Source of the DNA: Gammaproteobacteria bacterium
GTDB lineage: Bacteria > Pseudomonadota > Gammaproteobacteria > Pseudomonadales > Cellvibrionaceae
Reading direction: 5' to 3'
DNA length: 64,000 nt
Assembly: GCA_021151835.1 (NCBI GenBank)
Contig: JAGKWO010000004.1
Coordinates: forward strand, 158,358 to 222,357
The notes beneath the pieces were generated by a model. That model searched no databases. It saw only the letters and a program-made list of their open reading frames with translations, and was not told the origin of the DNA. The translations under genes were made by a program, and so were the position numbers. Each line of letters starts with the position of its first letter. The first letter of the stretch is position 1. Of the stretch, positions 36,086 through 44,463 are shown piece after piece.

Positions 36086-36318
36086 GTAACAGGTAACACT
36101 CATGCCTACAGAAACCATCAGAAAGTGTTACCCATCACAACTTGTGTTACCACGCGCCAAAGCTGGCAAAAAATTTAAGTTTAATAGCTAAGTTTCGGTA
36201 TTTATTCACAAAAACACCGTTCGTATAACGAAAAAGTTTAATAGGGGACTAGGCAGAATAAAAAAATGTGTTACCATGCGTAACATACAGTAACAAAACA
36301 AATCCACCGTGGTGTTAC
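36086..36318. promoter_or_regulatory. Cluster of GTAAC/GTTAC repeats in a divergent promoter region
   Basis: Within 235 bases there are eight GTAAC cores on either strand (36086, 36093, 36125-31, 36144-50, 36268-74, 36280-85, 36290-95, 36312-18). One pair forms the palindrome TGTTAC-CATGC-GTAACA (36269-36285), and two are direct repeats ten bases apart. Direct repeats at one-helical-turn spacing recall OmpR-family response-regulator sites. The region separates polA from the small exported protein gene; the rest of the 403-base gap is featureless. Confidence 0.5.
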
Positions 36319-36404
36319 TGTAAAACCTAAACCAAGGCAACTTACCATTAGAAAGGTTGCTCACAAGGCAACTGGAATTGAAACGTCGTTAGGAGGAACC
36401 CACG

Positions 36405-36695
36405 ATGAAAAAATTTGCACAATTAGCCGTTAATCTGGCACTGACTGTAGTACTGACTTCTTCAACTTTGTTTCTGGCAACTGCGGGTGCTTATGCAAGC
36501 GAAGCGGAAGACCAAAATCTGACTATCGCTGCTGCTGAAATCAGCAGTGAAGCAACCTGGACTCAAGTCCAGAAAAATACTGAATTAAACGTAGCTGAAG
36601 ATCTGGCTGAAAAAACCGAAGCGCTTAACAAGAAAGTTAATGCCAAACTCGAGAAGCAATTGGACGCTAAATTAGCCAGCACCTTTAATCTGTAA
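36405..36695 (+). CDS. Small exported helical protein of unknown function
   Basis: 96 residues; ATG preceded by AGGAGG at optimal distance. The signal peptide covers about residues 1-31 (ending AYAS), leaving a mature protein of about 65 residues that is mostly charged helix (EDLAEKTEALNKKVNAKLEKQLDAKLAS). A strong ribosome binding site and a repeat-rich upstream region suggest a highly expressed, regulated envelope protein. No family was recognised. A GC-rich hairpin (GCCGGG / CCCGGC) directly after the stop and a second terminator 100 bases on close the transcript. Confidence 0.75.
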   Translation: MKKFAQLAVNLALTVVLTSSTLFLATAGAYASEAEDQNLTIAAAEISSEATWTQVQKNTELNVAEDLAEKTEALNKKVNAKLEKQLDAKLASTFNL

Positions 36696-36792
36696 GTTTT
36701 GCGCGTCGCCGGGTGCGCCCGGCAACGCAGATGTTTTCTTCTTAAGCTGTTGTTTTGTTGTACTTTTTCTCCTTATTTTCTCCTCGTGTATT

Positions 36793-36848
36793 AACCCTGC
36801 TAGTGACCTTATAACTTTTGGTTACATTAAAGCAGGGTTCTTTTTTTG
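36793..36848 (+). terminator. Rho-independent terminator
   Basis: AACCCTGCT pairs with AGCAGGGTT across a 28-base loop, followed by CTTTTTTT. It lies downstream of the small exported protein gene. Nothing else was recognised in the 345-base gap up to 37040. Confidence 0.75.
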
Positions 36849-37040
36849 TACAAATCACAAATTTGTAATTTGCGTTGGCGTGGCGCACAAGTCCCTCGCT
36901 CTGTTTATTTTCTAACCTAGAATCAGGCTGTAAGCGGGATTTTTTGTCAGATGTAACGCAATAGAACTCCGTTTGAAGTAAACGCCTTGTTGCTATCTGG
37001 TGTAGTGGTGGTGTTATTTTTCAACGAACCGGAGGATGTC

Positions 37041-37325
37041 ATGGACACCTTGATCTTTTCTCAAACTGCGATTTTTCGCATGCAACAACTGGCGAGCTGT
37101 GTGTATCACAAAACTGGTATGCGTCACCGTATGGCAACCCAGGATGGGATGTTATCGTTATTGAAAGAAGCTGGAGCATCCAGCGATAGAGATATACGGC
37201 AGTATTACGATGCTTTCGTATTGGAATTGAATAAAAGACAATTGGATTTATTGGAAGCGCGCAATGTCACCATGCGCCTCCCTTTTACTGGTTCATCAGT
37301 TAGCCAGGTGCGTAAGGCAGGTTAA
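37041..37325 (+). CDS. Small cytoplasmic protein of unknown function
   Basis: 94 residues from ATG 37041, chosen because GGAGG is six bases upstream; the frame opens earlier at 36987 without a binding site. It has no signal peptide or membrane segment and looks helical, with Met, Arg and Gln-rich surfaces. No family was recognised. Its last 30 bases overlap the end of znuA on the other strand, so the two transcripts are convergent and antisense at their tails. Confidence 0.65.
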   Translation: MDTLIFSQTAIFRMQQLASCVYHKTGMRHRMATQDGMLSLLKEAGASSDRDIRQYYDAFVLELNKRQLDLLEARNVTMRLPFTGSSVSQVRKAG

Positions 37326-38195
37326 AAAACTCTGCCCGAGTTTTTCTAATAGCTGCTGATAGCTGGATACCTGTTGATCACCAATAGGGTCCAGCACTCC
37401 AATCCGTAAGCCCATGGATTTCGCCATTGATTCAATTGATTCAACCTGATAATAAGGTTCTACAAACAAGCATTTCCCTTCCTGTTTCAACACTTCGTGT
37501 AGTTCCTTCAGATGTTTGGCCCCCGGGCGACGTTCCGGTGCGTAAGTGACATATCCTACCTGGTGCAAACCATACCGACTAACAAAATGACTGTAACCCT
37601 CGTGATATACCGCAAAGCCTTGGGATTTTATCGGGGCCAATTGCCGGTTTAATTGTTGATCCAATTGTTGCAAGCGGGCCACAAAACGTTCGGTATTAGC
37701 TTGATATGCCGTGGCCGAATGCGGATCTATCGCAATCAGTTTTGCAGCCAATGCGCGGGCAATGACTTGCGCATTGCGCGGATCCAGCCATAAATGCGGA
37801 TCACCCCCGGCATGGTGGTGATTTGCATGTTGGTGACCATCGCTTTCAACCGTGTTTTCCGGCCAATAGAGATCTGGCAAATCGTAAGCTGCCATTACCT
37901 TTGCAGGTGGGATATTGGCTAGCGAGCGGGCCAGGAAACTCTCCAGCTCCGGGCCGACCCACAACACCAGATCTGCGTCGCGCAAACGGCGATGGTCGGA
38001 CATTTTCAACGGGTAATCATGAGGCGATGCGGTGACAGGCAATAAGGTTTCGATAGCCGCGTTATCGCCGGCAATTTCCTGTGCAATTAACGCCAGGGGT
38101 TTAATACTGGCGAGAATTTGCGGTTTGGCCGTTGCGGCCAATGGCAGGCATTGCGCCAGAATCATAACCAAACCTGCCCAAAAAACACGACTCAT
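37296..38195 (-). CDS. znuA: Zinc ABC transporter substrate-binding protein ZnuA
   Basis: 299 residues from ATG 38195, chosen because the signal peptide (MSRVFWAGLVMILAQCLPLA) starts there; the frame is open to 38282 but the extra 29 residues would cross the operator. The cluster A-I metal-binding fold shows SPHDYPLKMS (first His ligand), the His-rich loop GHQHANHHHAGGDPHLW and further His ligands in YHEGYSHF. It captures zinc in the periplasm for ZnuBC. It is divergent from zur-znuC-znuB with a Zur box in between, so all four genes should be induced by zinc starvation. Confidence 0.95.
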   Translation of the reverse strand: MSRVFWAGLVMILAQCLPLAATAKPQILASIKPLALIAQEIAGDNAAIETLLPVTASPHDYPLKMSDHRRLRDADLVLWVGPELESFLARSLANIPPAKVMAAYDLPDLYWPENTVESDGHQHANHHHAGGDPHLWLDPRNAQVIARALAAKLIAIDPHSATAYQANTERFVARLQQLDQQLNRQLAPIKSQGFAVYHEGYSHFVSRYGLHQVGYVTYAPERRPGAKHLKELHEVLKQEGKCLFVEPYYQVESIESMAKSMGLRIGVLDPIGDQQVSSYQQLLEKLGQSFLTCLTHLAN

Positions 38196-38250
38196 AAGTA
38201 CATCCACAACTGCAAATAACGGCGCTACGGAAAAACATGCCAGCCAAGAG

Positions 38251-38263
38251 GTTATAGAGTAAC
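38251..38263. promoter_or_regulatory. Zur box in the znuA / zur-znuCB divergent promoter
   Basis: GTTATAGAGTAAC keeps the GTTAT-N3-GTAAC symmetry and the position expected of a Zur operator, 56 bases from the znuA ATG and 48 from the zur ATG. It is less perfect than the box at 6778, predicting weaker repression. Confidence 0.78.
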
Positions 38264-38311
38264 ATATCTGCCATTTCCTCACGCTTGAGATTGATTAGCC
38301 TGGATCACTTT

Positions 38312-38800
38312 ATGGACCACACTCCCATCGCCTGCAGCCATCACGACCACGATCATTGCATCCATGATGCATTGGCGGCGGCGCGCGACCTGTGCCTGAG
38401 CCGCGGTGTGCGCCTGACTGACTTGCGTTTGCAGGTATTGGAACTGATTTGGCAAAACCATAAACCCCTGGGTGCTTATACCTTGATGGAAATGCTGGCT
38501 AAGGCCAACACCCGCCGGGTGGCGCCGCCGACAGTGTATCGCGCCCTGGATTTTTTACTGGAACAGGGGCTTATTCATCGCATCAATGTGCTCAACGCCT
38601 TTATCGGTTGCCCTTCGCCCGGTACTAAGCACCAAAGCCATTTTTTGATTTGCCGCAATTGCGGCGTTGCTATCGAACTTGATGAACCCGCGTTAGGCCA
38701 GCAGATTTTACTGGTCGCAAAAGAAGCGGGGTTTACCGTAGAAACCCAGGCGCTGGAAGTTTCCGGTTTGTGCGCCAACTGTGCCGGAGCCAGCGCATGA
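38312..38800 (+). CDS. zur: Zinc uptake regulator Zur (Fur family)
   Basis: 162 residues from ATG 38312; a TTG nine codons upstream is less likely. The winged helix (RLTDLRLQVLELIW ... APPTVYRALDFLLEQGLIHRI) is followed by the dimerisation domain with two structural zinc motifs: CRNC near the middle and CANC near the C-terminus. The N-terminus is unusually rich in His and Cys (CSHHDHDHC). Zur-zinc represses zinc uptake genes; its own operator lies just upstream. The stop overlaps the znuC start by four bases (ATGA). Confidence 0.94.
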   Translation: MDHTPIACSHHDHDHCIHDALAAARDLCLSRGVRLTDLRLQVLELIWQNHKPLGAYTLMEMLAKANTRRVAPPTVYRALDFLLEQGLIHRINVLNAFIGCPSPGTKHQSHFLICRNCGVAIELDEPALGQQILLVAKEAGFTVETQALEVSGLCANCAGASA

Positions 38801-39633
38801 GTGCTGTGCTCATCAAGGCTAGCGGGCTCGGGGTAGTACGCAATGGCCGCCAGATTCTGCAACATGCCGACCTAACGCTGGAAGCGGGCAAGATCGTAAC
38901 CCTCATCGGCCCTAATGGTGCTGGCAAAACCACGCTGGTACGCGCGGTGCTTGGTTTAATCAAGGTCGATCAGGGCAGCATCGAGAAAACCAGCGATTTA
39001 CGCATCGGTTATATGCCGCAAAAATTGCATATTGATGCCAGCCTGCCATTGAGTGTGTCCCGCTTCCTTGCACTTGGCGGCAAGCCGCGGGTGGATCTGG
39101 ATGAGATAGTGCAACTTACCGGCATTAACGGGTTGATTAACCAACCTATGCAATCCCTGTCCGGGGGCGAGACCCAACGCGTGCTCCTGGCCCGTGCGTT
39201 GCTGCGCGATCCGCAATTATTGGTGTTGGATGAACCTGTCCAGGGCGTGGACATTACCGGCCAGGCTGCGCTCTACGCGCTGATCAACGAAATCCGTAAC
39301 CGCCGCCAGTGCGGGGTCCTGCTGGTTTCCCATGATTTACATTTGGTCATGGCCACAACGGATACGGTGATTTGCCTCAATCAGCACGTTTGCTGCCAGG
39401 GGCATCCCAAGCAGGTAACTAACGATCCCGCCTACCTTGCCCTTTTTGGCCAGATCACCGGCAACACCAATACCCCGCAGGTGGCGATCTACACCCATCA
39501 CCACGATCACCAGCACGATGCCCATGGCAATGTAATCCAAACCGGCAAAGGCAAGTTGATCCATCGCCACGGGCCGGGTTGTGGCGCTGATCATGGCGAT
39601 GGCGATAGCTGTGAGCATCATCACCATGGTTGA
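38797..39633 (+). CDS. znuC: Zinc ABC transporter ATPase ZnuC
   Basis: 278 residues from ATG 38797, translationally coupled to zur through an ATGA overlap. Walker A is GPNGAGKTT, the signature motif LSGGETQR, Walker B LLVLDEP, followed by the H-loop (VSHDLH). The last 50 residues form a His/Asp/Gly tail (THHHDHQHDAHG ... SCEHHHHG) with one Cys pair region, far richer in metal ligands than the core; it may sense or buffer zinc at the transporter. It powers zinc import with ZnuB and ZnuA. Confidence 0.95.
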   Translation: MSAVLIKASGLGVVRNGRQILQHADLTLEAGKIVTLIGPNGAGKTTLVRAVLGLIKVDQGSIEKTSDLRIGYMPQKLHIDASLPLSVSRFLALGGKPRVDLDEIVQLTGINGLINQPMQSLSGGETQRVLLARALLRDPQLLVLDEPVQGVDITGQAALYALINEIRNRRQCGVLLVSHDLHLVMATTDTVICLNQHVCCQGHPKQVTNDPAYLALFGQITGNTNTPQVAIYTHHHDHQHDAHGNVIQTGKGKLIHRHGPGCGADHGDGDSCEHHHHG

Positions 39634-40411
39634 TTTTCTATTACTTGCCCTGCTTGCGGGGATTGCTGTCGCCCTGGTTGCCGGCCCCCTGGGTGCCTTT
39701 GCCGTTTGGCGGCGCATGGCTTACTTTGGTGATACCCTCGCCCACTCTGCGTTGCTGGGGGTGACCTTTGGGTTGCTACTGGATATCAACCTAAACCTCG
39801 CTATTGCCCTGGGATGCTTATTGCTGGCGTTGATATTGGTCGGCCTGCAACATAATCGCTTCCTTGCCACGGACACATTGCTGGGCATCCTCTCCCACTC
39901 AACCCTCGCGCTTGGGCTGGTTTGCGTCAGTGTCTTCAGTGAAAACCGCATCGATCTGCTGGCTTATTTATTTGGCGATATCCTGGCGGTGAGCCAGAAC
40001 GATGTTATTGGTATCTGGATTATCAGCCTCGCCGTATTAGGGGCATTGGTCTGGCTGTGGCGGCCTTTACTCGCTATCACGGTTCATGAAGAACTCGCGC
40101 AAGTGGAGGGAGTCCCGGTGGTAAAAGTACGTACTGCATTGATGTTATTAATGGCATTGGTAATTGCCATCGCCATGAAAGTAGTGGGGGTGTTATTGAT
40201 TACGGCGCTATTGATTATCCCCGCCGCCGCGAGCCGTCGTTTGACGCGCACCCCGGAACAGATGGCAATCGTTGCCAGTTTGCTGGGTGCATTGGCCGTT
40301 ATTGCTGGCCTGAGCGCATCCTATTGGTGGGATAGCCCGGCAGGCCCGGCGATAGTGTTATCCGCGACCCTGATGTTCAGTCTGACGCTTTTCAAAAAAC
40401 AGCATGGTTGA
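39626..40411 (+). CDS. znuB: Zinc ABC transporter permease ZnuB
   Basis: 261 residues from ATG 39626, overlapping the end of znuC by eight bases. Seven to nine hydrophobic helices and the ABC-3 family pattern (GPLGAFAVWRRMAYFGDTLAHSALLG, a cytoplasmic contact segment for ZnuC) identify the inner-membrane channel subunit. An earlier in-frame GTG (39581) would produce a less typical N-terminus. It is the last gene of the zur-znuC-znuB operon. Confidence 0.94.
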   Translation: MVDFLLLALLAGIAVALVAGPLGAFAVWRRMAYFGDTLAHSALLGVTFGLLLDINLNLAIALGCLLLALILVGLQHNRFLATDTLLGILSHSTLALGLVCVSVFSENRIDLLAYLFGDILAVSQNDVIGIWIISLAVLGALVWLWRPLLAITVHEELAQVEGVPVVKVRTALMLLMALVIAIAMKVVGVLLITALLIIPAAASRRLTRTPEQMAIVASLLGALAVIAGLSASYWWDSPAGPAIVLSATLMFSLTLFKKQHG

Positions 40412-40551
40412 AGTTTTGTAAGCAAAGTCGCACAAGACTCAGGGTAAATTGCGACTATTTTCACATTTGGCTTTGGGTAATACTGACCATCATGCCGCAC
40501 TGACACCATTAACCCGATTGGCGGCGAAATTAGCAAGGATAGGTCACCCCC

Positions 40552-40788
40552 ATGACGATTTTGAATATAGGTACCGAAGCGTTTAACAGCAATGAAGTCG
40601 CTGCCAAAGTTCAGGCAGATATCAGTTTTTTGCTGTCGCGGATCACCTTACTTAAAGAACAACCCAACCCCAACCCTGTGGTGCTCCAAACCTATCAGGA
40701 AATGCTGGAGAGCCGCCAGGCAGTGCTTGATTGGCTCACGCAGGACGCCAAAAGCCCGGAGCAAAAAACGGCCGGGACCAGCCACTAG
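40552..40788 (+). CDS. Small protein of unknown function
   Basis: 78 residues, no signal peptide. It looks helical, with a central segment (ADISFLLSRITLLKEQPNPNPVVLQTYQEMLESRQAV... in outline) suggesting a helix-loop-helix. A weak AGGA lies before the ATG. No family recognised; coding status rests on codon pattern, size of the frame and lack of an alternative gene here. Confidence 0.55.
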   Translation: MTILNIGTEAFNSNEVAAKVQADISFLLSRITLLKEQPNPNPVVLQTYQEMLESRQAVLDWLTQDAKSPEQKTAGTSH

Positions 40789-40872
40789 CCTGTCATTCAA
40801 GATTCATCAAAATGTTGCGTTTTCGTCACATTTTCGCCCCAGAATTGGGTGAAACAGCCACGGAAACGCATC

Positions 40873-41727
40873 ATGAATTCCTCAGTTCACCCCCTGGCCG
40901 CGCCGCTGCTTGAAACCGCATTTACCGCAGAGTTGCCCAACCCACGCCCTGCCAGCTATTTGATCAATGCACGCACTGTGTGGATTTCCGATATCCACCT
41001 GGGATTCCGCGATTGCAAAGCCGATTACCTGCTCGATTTCCTCGATAGGATCCATTGCGATACCTTATACCTGGTCGGTGATATCGTGGATTTATGGTCG
41101 CTCCAGCGCCGTTTTTGCTGGCCCAAAAAGCATTACCAGGTGATGCTGAAATTTTATGAACTGGCTGCCAGGGGCGTGCGTGTGGTTTATGTTCCCGGCA
41201 ACCATGACGATCCCATCCGCCACTTTTGCGGCCAACTGTTTGGCCCGATTGAAATCGCCCACGAGCATGAATACGTCACGGCGGATGGCAAGCGTTTGTT
41301 GATCATGCATGGCGATGCCATGGATGCCTACATCAATCACAGTTGGTTAACGCGGGTGATCGGCGACCATGGTTACGAGTTGCTGCTGTTTATCAATCGC
41401 TGGTCTGATCGCTTGCGCAAGCTGGTGGGACGGCCTTATTTTTCCCTCGCCGGATTAATCAAAAGCAATATTAAAGGCGCCAAGGCCGCAATCGAAACCT
41501 ATGAGCGGGAAGCGATTGCTGAAGCAAAACGGCGTGGTTACGACGGCGTGGTTTGCGGTCATATCCATTACCCGGCGCTGCGCGAAGAGAATGGCCTGCG
41601 CTACGCCAATTGCGGTGACTGGATCGAAAACTGTACTGCCCTGGTAGAAGATCACCAGGGCGTAATGCGCTTGCTTCACCACAGCGACAAGGTCGCCTGG
41701 CAGGAATTGCAAACAGCCTGCAACTAG
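40873..41727 (+). CDS. LpxH-like metallophosphoesterase (COG2908)
   Basis: 284 residues from ATG 40873; a GTG at 40849 is an alternative. The calcineurin-like dimetal motifs are all present: SDIHLG, GDIVD, GNHDD, and GHIHYP near the end, plus a MHGDAMD segment. The protein belongs to the COG2908 group related to UDP-2,3-diacylglucosamine hydrolase LpxH of lipid A synthesis but longer than typical LpxH (about 240), so it is more likely a paralogue acting on another diphosphate lipid or nucleotide. It is a single-gene unit convergent with the PhoX-like gene. Confidence 0.82.
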   Translation: MNSSVHPLAAPLLETAFTAELPNPRPASYLINARTVWISDIHLGFRDCKADYLLDFLDRIHCDTLYLVGDIVDLWSLQRRFCWPKKHYQVMLKFYELAARGVRVVYVPGNHDDPIRHFCGQLFGPIEIAHEHEYVTADGKRLLIMHGDAMDAYINHSWLTRVIGDHGYELLLFINRWSDRLRKLVGRPYFSLAGLIKSNIKGAKAAIETYEREAIAEAKRRGYDGVVCGHIHYPALREENGLRYANCGDWIENCTALVEDHQGVMRLLHHSDKVAWQELQTACN

Positions 41728-43190
41728 AGAATGGCAACGCCTTTGGCCTGATTGCGCAACCGTCCCCAGGGACCGGTAATGGCGATGGTCATGCCCGGCC
41801 GCTGGATGTTCACAAACAAGGTCGTCCCATCCGGTGAGAAACAGGCACCGCAAAATTCACCCTTATCAGGGTGCGCATTCATGGCCAAGGTGTAGATCTT
41901 GCCTTCAGGTGTGAGGCCGCGCAGGTAATTCACGGTATCGGGCGAATCCGAATAGCTATCCTCACAAATGATTAAATCACCCCAGGGCGCAACAGCCAGG
42001 TTGTCGCACGCCTGCAACACAGCACGATTGTGGGTTTCATAAAGCAATTCGAGCACACCCGGCTGTTCTTTTTCTTGCGCACTGCCCTCATACGGGCCGG
42101 GTTCATAGCGCCAAACCTGGCCGATTTTCAACGGGCCACCACTGGTTGCGGCGAGTAAGACCTCACGACTTTTATCGGGGCGCAACGCAAATGCCAAACC
42201 CTCACCGCGCGCAAAAATCGCCGCGCCTTTGGCGTAGCCGCGTTCGCTCAGGTCGCCATCGGGCGAGGTCACATCGTCCAGGTCGATCCATTCACATTCA
42301 AACCGCTGGCGCATGGCGATTTGCTGCACACCGGCAGTTTTACTATCTTCCGGCCAGTTGCGGGTATTGGCGCCGGGCCACCCGCGAATAACCAGGGCTT
42401 GCAAGCGGCCACCGTCTGCCAGCTTGCCCGGCGTTTTCGGGATGAAGCGATAAAACAGACCGCGCTCGTAATCTTCGGATAAGTACACAATGCCGTTGGT
42501 GCTATCGACTGCCGCTGCCTCATGGACAAATCGCCCCATGGCTTTCAGTGGCACGGCTTCAACCAGGCCCTTACTACTCGATGGCACTTCAAAGATATAA
42601 CCATGTTCGACGCCGTATCCCTGCGCTTTGCCAACCAGCGTTTCCTCACAGGTCAGCCAGCTTCCCCAGGGAGTAGCACCACCACAGCAGTTGCGCGCCG
42701 TGCCCACCAGGCTCAAATGGCTGCGCTCGATCCGCTGGCTGCGATGGCTGTACACCAGGGTCGTCGTGCCGCCATTGACCGGCAATCCGTTATAAAAATC
42801 GTAGGCGATGCCTTTTTGTTGCCTGGCAAGTTTGGTTTTGCCCTCGAATGGATTGATCTCACTGCCCACCGATGCCAACTCGTGGTTGCGCACCAGGATG
42901 CATTTGCTGGAATCGCCGGGCATCGGGAAACTGGCCATACCATCCGGAGCACCGGGAACTAACAAACCATCGCTCATCAGATCGCCGCTACGGCTGATGA
43001 TTTTGTAAGTGAAATCGCGCGGCAAATTAAGGATACCGGCCGGATCTGCCAGTAATTGCCCGGCTTTATCGATACCGTAGACCGGGTCTTGCGCATAAAC
43101 CTGCGCCTGGAGTTGTAAGCTGCGCAAGCCACCGACGGCAATAGCGGCGGCGCTGGCATTTTTTAGAAAGTGACGACGGGTTAAACGCAT
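41724..43190 (-). CDS. Tat-exported PhoX-like protein (DUF839)
   Basis: 488 residues. The N-terminus RLTRRHFLKNASAAAIAVGG is a clear twin-arginine signal. The body shows PhoX/DUF839 features: repeated beta-propeller strands, NCCGGATPWGSWLTCEE (metal-site loop), and APWGDLIICEDSY. PhoX phosphatases are calcium/iron enzymes that release phosphate from organic phosphoesters outside the cytoplasm; whether this member is a phosphatase is not certain. It overlaps the phosphoesterase stop by four bases on the opposite strand. No Pho box was identified. Confidence 0.82.
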   Translation of the reverse strand: MRLTRRHFLKNASAAAIAVGGLRSLQLQAQVYAQDPVYGIDKAGQLLADPAGILNLPRDFTYKIISRSGDLMSDGLLVPGAPDGMASFPMPGDSSKCILVRNHELASVGSEINPFEGKTKLARQQKGIAYDFYNGLPVNGGTTTLVYSHRSQRIERSHLSLVGTARNCCGGATPWGSWLTCEETLVGKAQGYGVEHGYIFEVPSSSKGLVEAVPLKAMGRFVHEAAAVDSTNGIVYLSEDYERGLFYRFIPKTPGKLADGGRLQALVIRGWPGANTRNWPEDSKTAGVQQIAMRQRFECEWIDLDDVTSPDGDLSERGYAKGAAIFARGEGLAFALRPDKSREVLLAATSGGPLKIGQVWRYEPGPYEGSAQEKEQPGVLELLYETHNRAVLQACDNLAVAPWGDLIICEDSYSDSPDTVNYLRGLTPEGKIYTLAMNAHPDKGEFCGACFSPDGTTLFVNIQRPGMTIAITGPWGRLRNQAKGVAIL

Positions 43191-43296
43191 GGACGGTCCT
43201 TACAAATTAACAGCAGGTGTGGGAGCCCACTTTGTCGACGACAGCGATTACCATTTGATGACAACCAGCCCAAATCGGGTGAGCTGCTTTGACTGG

Positions 43297-44061
43297 TCAG
43301 GCTTCCAGCGCCTGCAACGCCAGTGAGGTAATGAAGCCCAGCGCCGCCATCAAACCCGACATTTCATGGGTTTCCGCGAAGGCTTCCGGAATCATGGTTT
43401 CTACCACCATCGCAAAAATACCGCCCGCGGCGATACAGGTAATCAAGGCTTTCACATGGGCCGGGGCCGCCCCGAAGAATAGCGCGCCCAGAATTGCAAA
43501 GACACCGGATAAAACCGCCATCCCGCCCCATAAGCGCACCATAAACCAACCATTCCGGCCAGCGCGGCGCATGCCAGCGGTACTGGACAGCGCTTCAGGG
43601 ATGTTGGAAATAAAGATAGCGGCGATGGTAGCAATACTGAGTTTGCCACCGCTGGCGACCAGCAAACCAATCGCCATGGATTCGGGGATGCCGTCGAGCA
43701 TCGTTCCGGCCGCAATCGCCATGCCGGTATTGCCGGCGACGGGCGGTTGAGGATGGGAACGCTTGCGGTGCTTTACTCCGGTGCTTCCCAAACGGTGATT
43801 GATTAATGAAAACACCAGGGCACCCGCCATAAAACCACCGGCGATCCAGAGAATCCCCGCTTGTTCCATGGCTTCACCTACCAGTTCAAACGCGAGGGCC
43901 GCCACCAGGATGCCGCTGCCAAAGGCCATGATGTGGGCGATGGATTTGGGGGAGAAACAGATGAACCAACCCAGCAATGAACCGATAAGCAACGCGCTGG
44001 CGGCGATAAAACCCCAGCCCCCGGCTTGTAGCCAGACCGGGATCAAACCGCTGGAAACCAC
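43297..44061 (-). CDS. ZIP-family divalent metal (zinc) transporter
   Basis: 254 residues, start GTG 44061 (a later TTG at 44046 is possible). Eight hydrophobic segments are visible; the family's metal-binding helices show DGIPESMAIG and SNIPEALSS. A His/Arg loop (KHRKRSHPQP) sits between them. ZIP proteins carry zinc or other divalent ions into the cytoplasm. The start lies inside the 3' end of the thioesterase gene, so both are translationally coupled. No Zur box is nearby, so unlike ZnuABC it may serve as constitutive low-affinity uptake. Confidence 0.85.
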   Translation of the reverse strand: MVSSGLIPVWLQAGGWGFIAASALLIGSLLGWFICFSPKSIAHIMAFGSGILVAALAFELVGEAMEQAGILWIAGGFMAGALVFSLINHRLGSTGVKHRKRSHPQPPVAGNTGMAIAAGTMLDGIPESMAIGLLVASGGKLSIATIAAIFISNIPEALSSTAGMRRAGRNGWFMVRLWGGMAVLSGVFAILGALFFGAAPAHVKALITCIAAGGIFAMVVETMIPEAFAETHEMSGLMAALGFITSLALQALEA

Positions 44062-44450
44062 GCGCGCACCGTATCCGGCAGGGGTACGGATTTACCATCT
44101 GCCGCACTGACCCACACCACTTTGGAATAACCTTCCGCGGCGGGCGTCTCCGGCTGCGACAGGGTGAAAACCTTGTACTTCACCATAAAACTGGACCGGC
44201 CCGGCTCGCTCAGATAAACATCAATACGCAAGATTTCGGGATGGAAAATCGGGCGCAAAAAAGTGCAGCCAATGGTCACCACAACCGGATGGGTATCGCT
44301 TTTCAATGGCAAGCCTTTATCCAGCATCCATTGAAACCGTGCCTCCTCAAAATAGCGGAAGTAAAGGGTGTTATTAACATGGCCATAAGCGTCCATATCG
44401 CCCCAGCGCACCGGGATTTCACACGAGTAAAACGGGGTTTCTGCGCTCAT
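44043..44450 (-). CDS. Hotdog-fold acyl-CoA thioesterase (YbgC/4HBT type)
   Basis: 135 residues from ATG 44450, which has GGAGCAG upstream; the frame is open to 44516 but overlaps the preceding gene. The active-site segment RWGDMDAYGHVNNTLYFRYFEEAR is typical of the 4-hydroxybenzoyl-CoA thioesterase family, with the catalytic Asp in GDMDAYGHV. It hydrolyses acyl-CoA thioesters of unknown chain. Middle gene of a three-gene unit with a hydratase-family protein upstream and the ZIP transporter downstream. Confidence 0.85.
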   Translation of the reverse strand: MSAETPFYSCEIPVRWGDMDAYGHVNNTLYFRYFEEARFQWMLDKGLPLKSDTHPVVVTIGCTFLRPIFHPEILRIDVYLSEPGRSSFMVKYKVFTLSQPETPAAEGYSKVVWVSAADGKSVPLPDTVRAWFPAV

Positions 44451-44463
44451 AAACTGCTCCTGG

